From: Diphasiastrum complanatum
Taxonomy: Eukaryota > Streptophyta > Lycopodiopsida > Lycopodiales > Lycopodiaceae
NCBI GenBank assembly: GCA_029204225.1
Contig: CM055106.1
Span: 42,550,368-42,614,367 of the forward strand
Length of the DNA stretch: 64,000 nt
Reading direction: 5' to 3'
The notes below the pieces were generated by a model. It was not told the DNA's origin and made no database searches. It saw nothing but the letters and a program-made list of their open reading frames with translations. A program made the position numbers and the translations under genes. Positions 45,831 to 57,291 of this stretch are shown here, piece after piece (position 1 is the stretch's first letter; each line of letters opens with the position of its first letter).

Positions 45831-48800
45831 TGGCCGTCATAAAATGAAGACCAACTGCTATAGAAGATCTCCCCTGAAATTGCCCTTTCCAACTTTTGAC
45901 TTCCTGCTTGCGTCTGGTGGGCGTTGAATGGGTAATACTAAGACTAGCCATATATTGGCTGAGTGAGCTTACAACAAAAGAGATATATGATCTTGTACAG
46001 ACCATTGCGTACATGAGAGATCCACGTATCGATCGATACGGATATTCTCTCATCTGCTCCTCTTCCTACTTGGTCTGGGGACATTGGTTCTTTGACAGAT
46101 GTAGGCCTGAATCCATTGGTGAGTGAGCTAATTTACAATTCATCAAATTGTATTTGTTAAGAATATTGTGAAGATACCTTTGTTGAGTAATGTAAATCAA
46201 TCAATTTGCTCTGTCTCTGTGGATTTGAATTCCAAGACAGAAGTGAGCTTCACCCAGATCAGTCATGTCGAATTCTGAGAACAACATCTGTTTTGCATCC
46301 TTGATCATTTTGGTATTGTTGTTGAAGAGCAACATATCATCAACGTACAAGGTGATGATAATGAAGGATTGCTGCACTGACCTTGAATAAACATTGCAAT
46401 CAGAAGTGCTTGGTTTGAATCCTTGTTCAATGAGAAATGTGTTGATCCTCTAAAACCAAGCTCTGGCAGACTGTTTCAAGCCGTACAATGCTTTGTGGAG
46501 TTTATAGACATGATTCTTTATGCCTTCCAGAATGCATCCTTTGGGCTGGATCATCTACATATCTTCTTGTATGACTCCGTTCAGATAGGCTGTTTGTAAA
46601 TCAAGTTGATGTACTTTGAGGTCGGCAGCTGCAACATAAGACAAGAGCATTCAGATCGACCAATGTTCTAAAACTGGACTAAAAGTCTCACTGTAGTCAA
46701 CATTCGAGATCTGGGTGAATCCTCGTGCTACTAGTCTAGCCTTCCTTTGATCAATTGCTCCGTTGGCATTATATTTGATCCTAAAGATCCATTTGTGATC
46801 AATAATATTGCAGCCAATAAGAACTTCGACTAATGACCATGTCTGATTCTCGATCTCAGAGGAATACTCTCTGTCCATGGCTCCTCTTCAGAGATCAGAG
46901 TCTAGTTGGCTAAGTGCCTCTTCGATTGTCGTCGGTTCCTACATTAAAAGACAGGCAAACTCAGGAATATACCTTGTGGGATGTGTGCGCACTCAGCTTG
47001 ATCTTCTGGGAGGATTCGACTGATGAACCACTCCTGGGACTTGTTGTTGGGTAGCAGCAACATCTTCGTCTGATTCGTTGTCTCGAAGTGAGTCAACAAT
47101 AGACACGCCTGAGCCAGAAGCTCGAACTGTCGTGTCAATGGCAGGAGATGGAGGTTCTTCTTGAGCAATATCCTTGCCTTTGAGGTCAACGAATTGATCC
47201 TCGATAAAGACTGTATCCCGAATATACAAGATTTGTTGGGTATTAGGATCATACAGCTTGTAGGTGTTATCAGACGAAGTATATCCGATCAGGATGGTCT
47301 TGAGACCTTGGAAGTCCAATTTCTCTCTTATGTCTTTTGGGATCTACGCATAGGCAATGCACCCGAACACTCTTAGGTTCTTCAAAGAAGGCTTAGAGCC
47401 TGTCCACACCTCGTGGGGTGTCCTGTCTGAGAGGGCCTTGGTCGAACATCTGTTCTAGAGGTAAACTATAGTGGAGACAGCTTCAGCCCAGAATCTCTTG
47501 GGCAACGATGCATGCAATAGCATACACTTAGCAGATTCGACCAAAGTAGGGTTCTTCCTCTCAGCTAAGCCATTAGACTGAGGACTGGAAGGAGTGATGA
47601 ATTGCTGCTCAATGCCTTGGCTTTGACAGTACTCCTTAAACTAGACAGAGATGTATTCTCCACCGTTGTCTGACCTTAGGGCCTTGATTGTCCTTCCAGT
47701 CTCCTTTTTTGCACACTCCTTGAAGATTCTGAAGCAGTTGAAAGCTTCTGATTTCTTCTTTATGAAATACACCATCGTCCTTCTGGAGAATTCGTCAATA
47801 AAGGTTATAAAATACTTGGCATTTTTCAGCGAAGGATTTTTCATCGGGCCACAAATATCTGAATGTACAACATTTAGCAATCCTCTATCAATATGTTGAT
47901 GGCTTGACTTAAATGGTTTCCTAGTCTGTTTACCAACTAGACAGTCTTGATAGACAGGTAACTCGACTTTTTCGCGAGGATAGTCGAGATCAAGAACAAT
48001 AGATTGTCTAGACATTCATTGTACAGCGGCATGATTTAAATGACCAAGTCTATAGTGCCAAAGTAAACCTTTATTTGTATGAATTGAAGTACTGAGAGCC
48101 TAACTACAGGTAGAATAGCAATGACTTAATTTATACAAGTATCCATGCCTCTTTTCCGAGTGCTAGGATCTTGCCTGTCCTATCAACTACTTTACATTGA
48201 TCACATTCAAATTCTACTCTGTGTCCTAGATCTGTGATTCTCTTACAGAGAGCAGATTTGTAGATAAATTTGGTACATACAGGACTTTAGAGAGTAGCTT
48301 AGATTGATCATTTGCAAAGCTTAATCTGACAGTGCCTTCACCTTTAATAGTTTGTGTGCTATTGTCTCCAAGGTGAACGAATTTCTGGGTACTGTAAGGT
48401 GTATAGGACTCGAAACAGCCAATGAGGCTAGTCATGTGCTGAGTGGCTCCGGAATCTAGGAACCAAGAACTGTCGCCAGATGCTTCTTGATGGTTGGTCA
48501 TGAAGGCATCATGATCTGCTTCTTGAATAGGCTGTGGAGCTTTTGCAGCTGCATTTGTCACTTGATTCGATTGTCCCTTGCTATTGTTCTTCGCTTGAAG
48601 TATTCGGCAGTCTTAAATTCCGTGGTTGTTTCGTCTACGGTATCTGTAGAACAGTTTCTTCTTTGTCTGTGGATTCGACTGTTCCTTGTGTTGAGCTGGT
48701 TTTTGGTCTGGCTTTGATTGCTTCGGGCCTTTGTTCTTCTTCTTCTGCTTTGTCGTGCTCTTGTTGGCGTACAAGGCGTGAGAATCAACTGAGAAACTTG

Positions 48801-49516
48801 AGGCTTCGTTCCTTCGCGTGTCTTCCTGCAACAACATAGTAATGACTCTTGAAAGAGTCAATTCTGGATGAGTCGTGATGATCATCACCCAGCTGTCGTA
48901 AGAACTTGGCAAGCTTGTAAGCAGTTGCATCACTACGTCTTGATCGTCTATGAAAGATCCGACAGCGGCCATTTGTCTTAGCAGGTTCTTGAATTGATTA
49001 ATGTGATTCTGCAGAGAATCACCATTCGTCATCTTGAGGGAGTAGAATTTCTTCTTGAGATGTAGTTTAGAAGCTATATCTCGCACTTCGTATAGTGTGC
49101 TCAAGATGTCCCAGACTTCTTTCGATGTCTGAGCCTCGGATACATGGCCGATCTGGGTATCCGTGATGTTGAGGATGGTCAGCGCAAAAGCTTTTTCGTC
49201 CTTCAAATTCCATCTGGCGATTGCCGCCTCTTCCGCTTCGGGTTTCTCTTCTGTACCTGTAACAACGTCATACAATTCTTTTGCCATTAGTATAGTTTTC
49301 ATCTTAAATTTTCACAGATGGTAATTGGCTACATCAAGCTTGTCCATGATAGGACTGGCTTTCCCTTGGGAATCCATGTGAAAGAATTAGTCTAAGTAAT
49401 AGGAGAAACTATCAGTGACTTAAGTATGAAAATCTGATATTTACAGAACAAGAAAACAATTACTCTATCGGCTAGTAGAGTCTTGTACTGTGGAAGCTAA
49501 TCAAGCTACGAAGATA
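45830..49516 (-). mobile_element. Nearly complete Copia retrotransposon internal region (gag-protease-integrase-RT-RNase H), inactivated
   Basis: Reading leftward, gag starts at the ATG at 49377 (MDSQGKASPIMDKLDVANYH, then a stop before KMKTILM). It continues through FYSLKMTNGDSLQNHINQFK. The zinc knuckle is damaged: YRYRRRNNHGI-stop. Protease has SSWFLDSGATQHMTS at about 48430-48480. Integrase has HSDICGPMKNPSL, FITFIDEFSRR and LRSDNGGEYI at 47650-47930, then QQFITPSSPQSNGLAERKNP. RT has DHKWIFRIKYNANGAIDQRK, LVARGFTQISNVDYSETFSP and LYVDDMLLF near 46330. RNase H begins YRSIRGSLMYAMVCTR near 45990 and is cut near 45900. At least eight stops break it. The 3' end, polypurine tract and 3' LTR are missing. 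Confidence 0.95.
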
Positions 49517-49528
49517 GCTCTGATACCA
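49517..49528 (-). promoter_or_regulatory. Primer-binding site of the minus-strand Copia
   Basis: The plus strand GCTCTGATACCA is the complement of TGGTATCAGAGC, the initiator-tRNA-Met primer site. It abuts the 5' LTR at 49529. Confidence 0.95.
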
Positions 49529-50606
49529 TGTTGGAGAGAGAGGGAGAATAAATGACGAACACGAACGAGAAACGAACTCGAACAAGAAACGAACGAGAAG
49601 CGAACTCGAACAGAAAATGTTCATGCGCAGTGGAATGAATTATTTGACTCTCTCCGTAAGCATGACTACGCCTATCAGGATGAAGAGAACTTTAGTGATA
49701 GAAATCATAGTCATTCTAGATTACGTAGCCAAACATTTAATGGATGAAGCGCTAGATGAATAATTTGTCGTGAATTGCAAGACAAATTATCTGTCGCGAA
49801 TGATTCGCGAAGAGCTAGACTATGCTCGATTGATAATTAGTAGCGAATTATTCGCGAAATACAAGACTAGAAGTTGATCGTCTATTACCAGAAAGAGCAA
49901 CTAGAAAGATCAGACAAAATGAAGAACAAGCATAGCAATATTAACGCAGATTTGAATGCAGAACAAAGAGCTGTATCAGATTAAGTATATTATGTATAAA
50001 GTTAATAATACGGCAGAGCACAATATAATAGCAGACGAAACCGCGTGCCCTACAAAGCTTATTTCGTCTATAATGAGGAATGAAACCTCTTCTCTTAGTC
50101 TCTTCTTCTTTCACTTGATCATCTGATCATCATCATCTGGATGGTGTCCAGAATATGTATATATACATAATATTACAGGTGTGCAGATGTGAAAGTACAA
50201 AGTGGATGTGTTGTTTGTAGGAGATCGTGGGTGGCTGCAATCGTTGTCCAATCTGTTAGCGCAACCACATGGAGTGAGCGTAAAAAGGGTGCGACGTCAG
50301 CCAGTGCTATAGTGAACGTTGGTGATGATGCAAAAAGTGGGTCACTCTTACGAATGGCCTTAGGGTAATATTTACAAGGTGCCTTAGCTTTTAGGGCACC
50401 TTCGGCATTCTGTAGGATAGTGTCCCCTTTTCGCCTGTCACCATAACCTGTGTAAAAACATAGTGTTCGCGATTCTTTCGCCTTTTATTTGTCTGTGCGA
50501 ATTTGCATGTAAATATGCAGGCTACGTGACAACGTTAGTAAATATGCAGCAAGAATGGAGGCAGATTAAAAAAAAGGGATTTAGGAGAGTAGGAGTAAAT
50601 CCAACA
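49529..50606 (-). mobile_element. 5' LTR (1078 bp) of the minus-strand Copia
   Basis: The plus-strand ends are TGTTGGAGAG...TAAATCCAACA, so the minus-strand LTR begins TGTTGGATTTACTCC and ends CTCTCTCCAACA, next to the primer site. Its first 185 bases recur at 191-375 in the opposite orientation. Short palindromes such as GCGAATTATTCGCG (about 49843-49857) occur inside. No partner LTR is present on the left. Confidence 0.9.
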
Positions 50607-52850
50607 TAAAGATCTACTCATAATCTTGGAAAGCAAAGGTATAGTTAAATGCTTAGCTTTTGAAGTTTAAGCTTAAGATGAAACATTTTAAAAATTTGTT
50701 AAACTTGCAAACTTGAGAGCATCAAAGTTTTGCTAAGATTAGAAGTCTTGCAACTTGATGATTATTAAACTACCTTTCAAAGCCTGTATCTTTGCAAGTT
50801 GCAATCTAAATAATAATTGAAAAAAGTTCCAACTTTTGTTGGCTAGTCATTATGTACAATATCATCCCTTTGAAGACATCCATCAAGGTGCAATAAATAG
50901 GTTTACTAATTTCCATGACCCATGGGTTATCAATGGAACCAAATTTTGAATCTAGAGGGTAGTTATATATAAGTATGGATTGCCACATGATAAGCTATTG
51001 TTATAAATTTGGGTCCAAGTTTTGATTCAGATCCCCGTAACTTGGAATTTGAAAATAATGCACTACCACATCACACTTTAAACAAGTGTAATAAAAAAAT
51101 AAAAAAAGCCCAACTAAACTCATGTAGTTGCATAGTGAAGCCGATAGTAAGTAATGGGTAGCAAATGCTAGAGATTTCAAGAATCACAATAACCTACACT
51201 TTTAAAGGAGGGCAAACTAAAGCTTGGAGTGGGGTATTGGTATCGCCCATCACCCCAATCCTAGAAAGTGATATTAGTGTGGGAGGAATGATCCCATTTG
51301 GTTTTGCACCAATATAGGCCAAAAAATACTTATCTTAGATGACTGACAAGTAGGGTACTAGCTCAAGCTTGAAGATTTGGTACTCATTGGCCAGATAGTA
51401 GATGACTACATGGAGTTTTGAGTTGATACTGAGCCAACGTTGGTATAACATATAAGAAAAACCATGAAGCCCTACGGTGTCTTGCAATATCACCCTCCAT
51501 AGTTGTTCATACAGACATAATCTTCCTCTTTCTTTTTGTTTTTGTTTTTTTTTTGGGGGGGGGGGTGTGGCATATTGCAAATCCCTCTTACATCTGCCAA
51601 AACATCCATAATTCCAAGAAGGTTATTGCGTGGAAGCCATAAATTGCTTTATTAACAAATTGTGGACATGAATAGACAGAGCATGAGTCTTAGATGATGA
51701 ACTAGTTCAGGCAGGCCTTGTTGCACTCAATGTTGAGCCCTGAATTTTTCTCCAAACCAAGAAGGACAAGCCATAGGTGGTTTGGCATGGTTTGACCAAT
51801 CGAGTTGTAATTTTGTCATGCAAGTTTCACTCAATGGCACCCATATTGTTATTGGGATTAAATTTTTACACAGTGGCAAGATTCAAAGGATAAGGCCAAT
51901 GCCCCAACCACTTGGAAGGAATCTCAACAACCTTTTAAAACTACATTTTTGCTGATTTTGGATGATTTTGAGCATTATCTTCAGTTTGCAACTTTGTCAA
52001 TGAAAATAAGGCCATTTGATGTCTTTTTTCAATACTCTCAAGAGGTAGTTTCTTGTTTTGACAATCACATGGACCTGATTTTGCTCAAGCTACAATAAAT
52101 TCTTGGTTTGCCCAAAGAGTACCAACTCAAGGTACATTACAAATAGCGACACACTTTGGAGAGTGTTGTAAATTTGTCAAAATCTTCAAACACCCATTCT
52201 TTGGCCCAAAAGAAGCAACATGCTTCCAAACAAGAGCCTAAGGAAAATAAATCTCTTGCTATTATTTAGAATAAAGGACTACAAAAAAAAAAAATCTTTT
52301 TACACACTTTATACCAAACATCATGAAAGTTACCAGTGCTAACCATGTTGAGCAACAAAAACTTTCATGCATGCATGAGCTAGTAGTTGAGATGAGGCGG
52401 AGTTTCTTTGGATAATTATTGCAAAATCCTCTAAGTTATCTCATAGAAAATAAGCACTGCCACAAAGGCACCTTTCACATAGTTGAAGAAGGTAGGAATT
52501 GTTGCTATAGAGAGGATGGAGGAAGGAGCAAGACAGGAAACACCTAGGCGTAACAATCACTTCCAATCATAGCATGCCGTCGTCTTGCCAAGTGGAGAAA
52601 TTGTTGGTTGTTGTTGGGTTATGTGTGAAAATATCCTTAACGCAAGTGTTAAGTGCCTCCTAATTATGCACATATAGTTCACGAGTCATTTTCCATGTGT
52701 CAACTACATAGGAAGGCTGCAGGTCATGGGTCGCCAAAAAGGGCTACCCCACCACTCACGTTTGCCTGCCTTTAGGTGGGTACACTGGTCGAGCCTCGGT
52801 CCCCCCCTCGTGGCCCACTTGTGAAGGGCCAGTCACCCCAGCCCACAGCA
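50607..52850. other. Spacer with a weak Gypsy gag-like trace
   Basis: Mostly anonymous AT-rich DNA. At about 51950-52260 the plus strand reads ILGLPKEYQLKVHYK and HTLESVVNLSKSSN, which recalls the end of a retrotransposon gag, interrupted by stops. A G-run occurs at 51556-51566. No host gene was recognised. Confidence 0.35.
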
Positions 52851-52854
52851 GCTT

Positions 52855-53300
52855 TGTGACTCCTCCTCTTTTACTTTTCCTTTTCCTTTTTTTTTTTTTT
52901 TCCCTTCTGTTCCGCTGCTGCTTCTCTCCTCCTATCTATCTATCGTCAGCCTGCTTTCTTCTGTACTCTACTTTTTCTTTCTCTCGGCGTGTTTGGCTCG
53001 CGAGGAGATGCGATCCTTTTCCTTTGTGTGGAGGGAGCTTCTTGTTTGAGCTATGGCGAACCGGAGGATGTCTTATTCCGCTACACTTTCTCACTCGGCA
53101 TTGGAACCTGCGCGAGCTGCTTTTCATCGGTTCTTTACTTTGTGAAATTATATTCTCTCTCACTTTTGCTTTTCTGGAATTGTCGTGATAGATTAGCTTT
53201 CTTGCTCGCGTTTTTTTTCTCGTGTTTCCCATTGTGGTGTTTGTCTTTTGAATTCTTGGCTTTGCAAGGGGTCTACAATCGTCTTGCTCGTTTTCATCGG
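52855..53300 (+). promoter_or_regulatory. Likely 5' leader / promoter region of the GRAS gene
   Basis: A sharp change to C/T-rich sequence (T-run at about 52888-52902, then TTCTGTTCCGCTGCTGCTTC and a CTAT repeat) is typical of plant leaders and lies about 1.3 kb before the GRAS start codon. A spliced leader with an intron up to 54.2 kb is possible. The exact transcription start and splice sites are not determinable here. Confidence 0.4.
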
Positions 53301-54222
53301 CTTCAGTAGAATTGATTATCAGTCGGCTTTCTTGGTCATGTCCTTTCTGTTCTTACTCGTACATCAGAAGGATAAACCATGCTTTTGAGGTAGCTTTGGC
53401 CGGTCGCCGATGTAGCCTCACGTAATTCTTATATGCTTCTCAAAAATTTATTGTTAATGAGCTTTATATTTGGTCTTCCAGCACGCATTCATTGGGAGTT
53501 TTGTATCAAGTAAGGTTTCGCTTATTGAATTACTGCAGCTATCTATAATTGCTCACGCTGTTAAAAGTGTTGAAATACGGTCTTTCTTTGTACGAAGGGT
53601 TTGCATCAGCAACTTTTCTTGCAATTGTTTTTTGTAACTCTAAAACTCAAGCTATTTATTCTCCAGTAAAGTTCCCTTCAACTTTCAAAGTTGTTGCAGC
53701 ATTATACTGCCATTTGAATACTTACCAGTTCCGAACTCTCCTCGAAAGAGAGAACCAGAAGGTGGCGGACAAGCGCCAAATTTTTTAGTACTTTGTAATA
53801 CAGTAGTAGCTCTTATTTTATATATGAGAGCAAAAATACACGGTCTGTAACTAGGACGTTCAGAAATTGCCGCTCTCCTGGCCGTAAGTAACTGCATTAC
53901 TTTTTGTGATTGTAAACGAAATGACATACTTGTGCACAAGGCAAGATTATACTGACATATGTGAACGAAGATGAGCAGGCTATTATATTCAGTTCCCTGT
54001 ATAGCAGAATGATTACTACTTAGGCGAAAACTAGTGAATATATTTTTGTTAACAGAAGTAGTTTGATAACTACGCGCATGTCTGTCTCTTTTATTTTGCG
54101 GACGCTTCTTGTTTACCATGAAACTGCTGAGGTTTGGATTAGTCGAAAGCCAAACATATGTTCTGGTTTTTCGCTGGATCTTCGAACTTGGTGATATTGA
54201 AGTAGTTAAATGATCGTATGGA
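53301..54222. other. Sequence between leader and GRAS start codon
   Basis: No separate gene is recognised. It is probably 5' UTR and/or a 5'-UTR intron. The 243-residue minus-strand frame over 53685-54416 has no motif and overlaps the GRAS start, so it is not accepted as a gene. Confidence 0.35.
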
Positions 54223-57200
54223 ATGCCTAATAGGGCAAATGGGGCGCCATCATCTTTGCTGCATGTCCAACCTAGTATGAGCTTTGTCCTATTCCAAGGA
54301 ACATGTAAGAAGGCCTGGGACACTGGAACGACAGAGCCGACTTCAGTTCTGGATCTTGATAGTCCCAGCCCGTCCTCCAGGGCAGCATCTTCCATTTCCG
54401 GGTCACATGACGACATAGCTACGGTTTCTTCATATTGTTTGTACGAGGAAAGTGAGAGAAAAACTCAGGGCAGTGGTGATGGAGGTGGATATATTGGACG
54501 AGAATTGGGACAGCATTCGAGGATGTCAACTGGGTCATGGATGGATGGAAGCTTGTTTGAGGGAGAAGTTGGCGCAAGCAATTTTGAAGGAGCAGCAGTG
54601 GAGAGCTGGCATAGCCGTGCGGCTACAGGGGACTGGCGCACAAAAGAGCTTAAGAAAAGCAGCTGTACTGCACATGAGCACGTTCATTTTGACACGCCAC
54701 CCCTTCTGAGAACAGAAAGCAGGAATTATTTTGGCAATCATGAGAAAGCAAATTTTTTCCATTTTTCAACGGCCATCTCCACATGCACTAGAAATCGTTC
54801 GGAAGATGAGCCTGGAGGAGGCAATAACTTGAGTGGAGGCGACAGATCTCGATTGGCTACAATCCCCGGTGCTCAAGGCTTCATCAGTGCGTCAGAAGCT
54901 TCTTGTGAATTTTCGAACCAAGTGGAGACGAATGGCGACTGGAGGTGTGAGGAGACTCGGAATGGTGGTCTGGATGAGTTGCTAATAGGTTTTCAGGGCT
55001 ATTCTGAGCTTCCCTTGCATGATCATCTCCCGGGAGCAGCACAGTGTGGAATGGAAAATCTAGACAGCATGATTTGCAAGTCTCTGGCTCCTACACCGGA
55101 TCAGTCCCTCATGAGATGGCTCCTTTGGGAAAATGATCAGGTGCAAACAATAAGAGAGGAATCTTTGGCTGGGGTAAAATTTCATGATGACTTGAGTTCC
55201 AGATTGAATGTTAAATCACACAATAGAACCACATCAATGGAAACCACAGGAGCTCCTATTCCAACATCAATGTCAGACAATCAGAAAGTTAGAGGCGCTT
55301 CTCAATCTGTTTTTCCTATCTTAACAAGTACAAGCTCTTATTCAGCTTTAGCACAGGCTCCCGGGATTCCGAAGTTTACGGCAACTTTCCCATATAATTT
55401 CCGTGGTGAGTCTAGCCTTCCTGCTCGCTCTTCTCTGGCATTTCAATCCCGTGGAAATTCTCTCTCTTTGCCATCCATTAGCAGCTCTTACGTCATGAAT
55501 GTTCAAACTAACGCTGCAGTTTCCTCCACTCACAAAAACCAGGCTGTCGCTTCGGAGATTCTCAGGCCTCAAGTAAAAACCATGCCTTACTCAGGAATTT
55601 CAGCTCTCGTTTCACATAATGAGATGCCGTCCTCGTCCTCAGTCGTTTGTTTCAATTCTTCTGAAGGATCTCTAGCACAGGAGAAGTTTATAAGCCAAAA
55701 CACTTTTGGTCCTGACTCAGATCAACTATTCTATTCAGCAAACCCAACCTTAACAGAACAGCATCCTTTCGAGTATTCTGACCTACCTTTCCTTGCAGCT
55801 TCTCAGCCTCCATTTAGTTTTTATCCTCACAACAGCTGTCAAAGATTCAATGAAAATATGCTGCAACATCCTGCATCTGGTCAATCAGAATTACCCGCAC
55901 GTTATCAGCTTGCAGGTCATAACAACCAATTTCGAGATGCATACCCTTCAGTTGGTATTGAAAATCAGTTTCGTCAATACTTGGGTAAAAACCCAGATAT
56001 AGGTGCAACTTGGCAAATGAAAGTGCATCTGGAAACAGCGAAAGAGAAATCTTTACTTCCATCTAAGCAGTATGACCCCCAAGTTAACTTATCTCATTCG
56101 TTGCCCATTGGCTTCTTCTCAAGTGACAGGCAAGAGCACCAGGCACTGCAACTTTGCTCCACTGTACAAGAGAGAATGGAGGACGCAGATGACGGGCTCG
56201 CTTTAGTGAACCAGCTATTGCAGTTGGTTGAGGCATTAGACACTGGAGATCCAGATGGTGCTCGATCGATATTGGCGCGGCTCAATCAGTATCCATTGTC
56301 ACAAACTAAATACATTCAGCGTTTGGCATACTACCTCAGGGAAGTACTGGCAGCACGAGTGATGGATATTCCTCAGTCTTCATGCCAGATTCTATCTCCC
56401 TTGGGATTTCTCCAAAAGGTGACAGCATATAACAAATTTTGTGAAGCCTCTCCTTTTCTAAGTTTTGCTCATTTCATGGCAAATCAAGCAATCCTGGATG
56501 CTCTTGAGGGAGAGGAGATCATCCATGTGATAGATTTTGAGATAAATTTCGGAGGTCAATGGGCATCATTTCTACAAGACTTTGCACTAAAGCCTGGAAA
56601 CGCTCGCAGGTTACGCATAACTGCAGTAGGCTTGCAACACGATGAAATGTACTTTGCTGGTGAGAGGTTATGTAATTTTGCAAAAGAGCACAATATCCTT
56701 CTTGATTTTCAGATGGTGGTAGCAAAACCTGGAAGCCTGACTTCAGCGATGCTTCCGGTAAGAGACAAAGAGCCAGTTGCAGTGAATTTTGTGCTTGGTC
56801 TTCATAAGATGCTCGGAGACTGCCCTGGTTCTATTGACGTAATTCTTAGAGTTGTGAAGGGGCTATCTCCGAGAGTAGTTACTGTGGTGGAGAAAGAATT
56901 AGATGACAACAGCCCTCACCTGAGAAGGAGGTTTTTTGAAGCCCTAAACTATTACTCATACTTGTCTGATTTGTTGGGAGCTGGGAATATGGATAATGAA
57001 ACCATCATGTCCATCGAAAAGCTTTTGTTTTGGCCTGAGATAATGGACATTGTAGTCCGCAAGAGGTTGGTAAGGGAGGAACAATGCAAGGGTCTTCAGC
57101 GGTGGCGCCAGCGCTTTCTTTCAGCTGGGTTTTACAATATCCCATTGAGCAATCTAGCAGAAATGAATGCAGAATGCCTCATCAGGGAATGCTCGGCTTT

Positions 57201-57291
57201 TCAAGGCTACAAGATTCTGAAGAATGAAGGGAGCATTCTGCTAGGGTGGCATGATAAAACTCTGTTGGCAGCATCTGCTTGGACTTGCTGA
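54223..57291 (+). CDS. HAM: GRAS transcription regulator, HAIRY MERISTEM (HAM/SCL6-22-27) subfamily
   Basis: A nuclear transcriptional regulator; the subfamily maintains meristem indeterminacy, in seed plants together with WUSCHEL-family proteins. The frame is 1022 residues with no intron. The GRAS domain covers about 650-1022. Leucine heptad I is LVNQLLQLVEALDTGDPDGA (about 660-680). The VHIID block is HVIDFEINFGGQW (about 767-779), with the FGGQW form typical of HAM proteins. Leucine heptad II lies at about 805-845, PFYRE-like VAVNFVLGLHKML and VVTVVEKELDDN at about 850-895, and SAW (RWRQRFLSAGFYNIP ... GWHDKTLLAASAW) at 958-1022. The Ser/Gln-rich first 640 residues include EPTSVLDLDSPSPSS near residues 38-52, resembling the conserved EPxSVLDxxxSPSP motif. 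Arabidopsis HAM proteins have about 550-650 residues, so this N-terminus is long. Met19 (54277, MSFVLFQG) resembles the HAM start MPxxFxxFQG better than Met1 and may be the true start. An exact miR171 site lies in the frame. Confidence 0.95.
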   Translation: MPNRANGAPSSLLHVQPSMSFVLFQGTCKKAWDTGTTEPTSVLDLDSPSPSSRAASSISGSHDDIATVSSYCLYEESERKTQGSGDGGGYIGRELGQHSRMSTGSWMDGSLFEGEVGASNFEGAAVESWHSRAATGDWRTKELKKSSCTAHEHVHFDTPPLLRTESRNYFGNHEKANFFHFSTAISTCTRNRSEDEPGGGNNLSGGDRSRLATIPGAQGFISASEASCEFSNQVETNGDWRCEETRNGGLDELLIGFQGYSELPLHDHLPGAAQCGMENLDSMICKSLAPTPDQSLMRWLLWENDQVQTIREESLAGVKFHDDLSSRLNVKSHNRTTSMETTGAPIPTSMSDNQKVRGASQSVFPILTSTSSYSALAQAPGIPKFTATFPYNFRGESSLPARSSLAFQSRGNSLSLPSISSSYVMNVQTNAAVSSTHKNQAVASEILRPQVKTMPYSGISALVSHNEMPSSSSVVCFNSSEGSLAQEKFISQNTFGPDSDQLFYSANPTLTEQHPFEYSDLPFLAASQPPFSFYPHNSCQRFNENMLQHPASGQSELPARYQLAGHNNQFRDAYPSVGIENQFRQYLGKNPDIGATWQMKVHLETAKEKSLLPSKQYDPQVNLSHSLPIGFFSSDRQEHQALQLCSTVQERMEDADDGLALVNQLLQLVEALDTGDPDGARSILARLNQYPLSQTKYIQRLAYYLREVLAARVMDIPQSSCQILSPLGFLQKVTAYNKFCEASPFLSFAHFMANQAILDALEGEEIIHVIDFEINFGGQWASFLQDFALKPGNARRLRITAVGLQHDEMYFAGERLCNFAKEHNILLDFQMVVAKPGSLTSAMLPVRDKEPVAVNFVLGLHKMLGDCPGSIDVILRVVKGLSPRVVTVVEKELDDNSPHLRRRFFEALNYYSYLSDLLGAGNMDNETIMSIEKLLFWPEIMDIVVRKRLVREEQCKGLQRWRQRFLSAGFYNIPLSNLAEMNAECLIRECSAFQGYKILKNEGSILLGWHDKTLLAASAWTC
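56268..56288 (+). promoter_or_regulatory. miR171 target site in the HAM coding sequence
   Basis: These 21 bases (GATATTGGCGCGG then CTCAATCA) are the exact complement of the conserved plant miR171 (UGAUUGAGCC then GCGCCAAUAUC). They encode part of the ILARLNQ segment at residues 682-689, where miR171 sites lie in HAM genes of other land plants. miR171 cleaves these mRNAs near the middle of the site, so the transcript should be under miR171 control. Confidence 0.95.

Noticed and set aside
43243-49516. The minus-strand LTR at 43243-44458 as the 3' LTR of the Copia at 45830-49516
   Set aside because: That Copia's own 5' LTR (49529-50606) has different ends and sequence, so the two belong to different families.
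53685-54416. 243-residue minus-strand ORF overlapping the GRAS start
   Set aside because: No motif, antisense to the GRAS leader and N-terminus, and lacks any supporting context.
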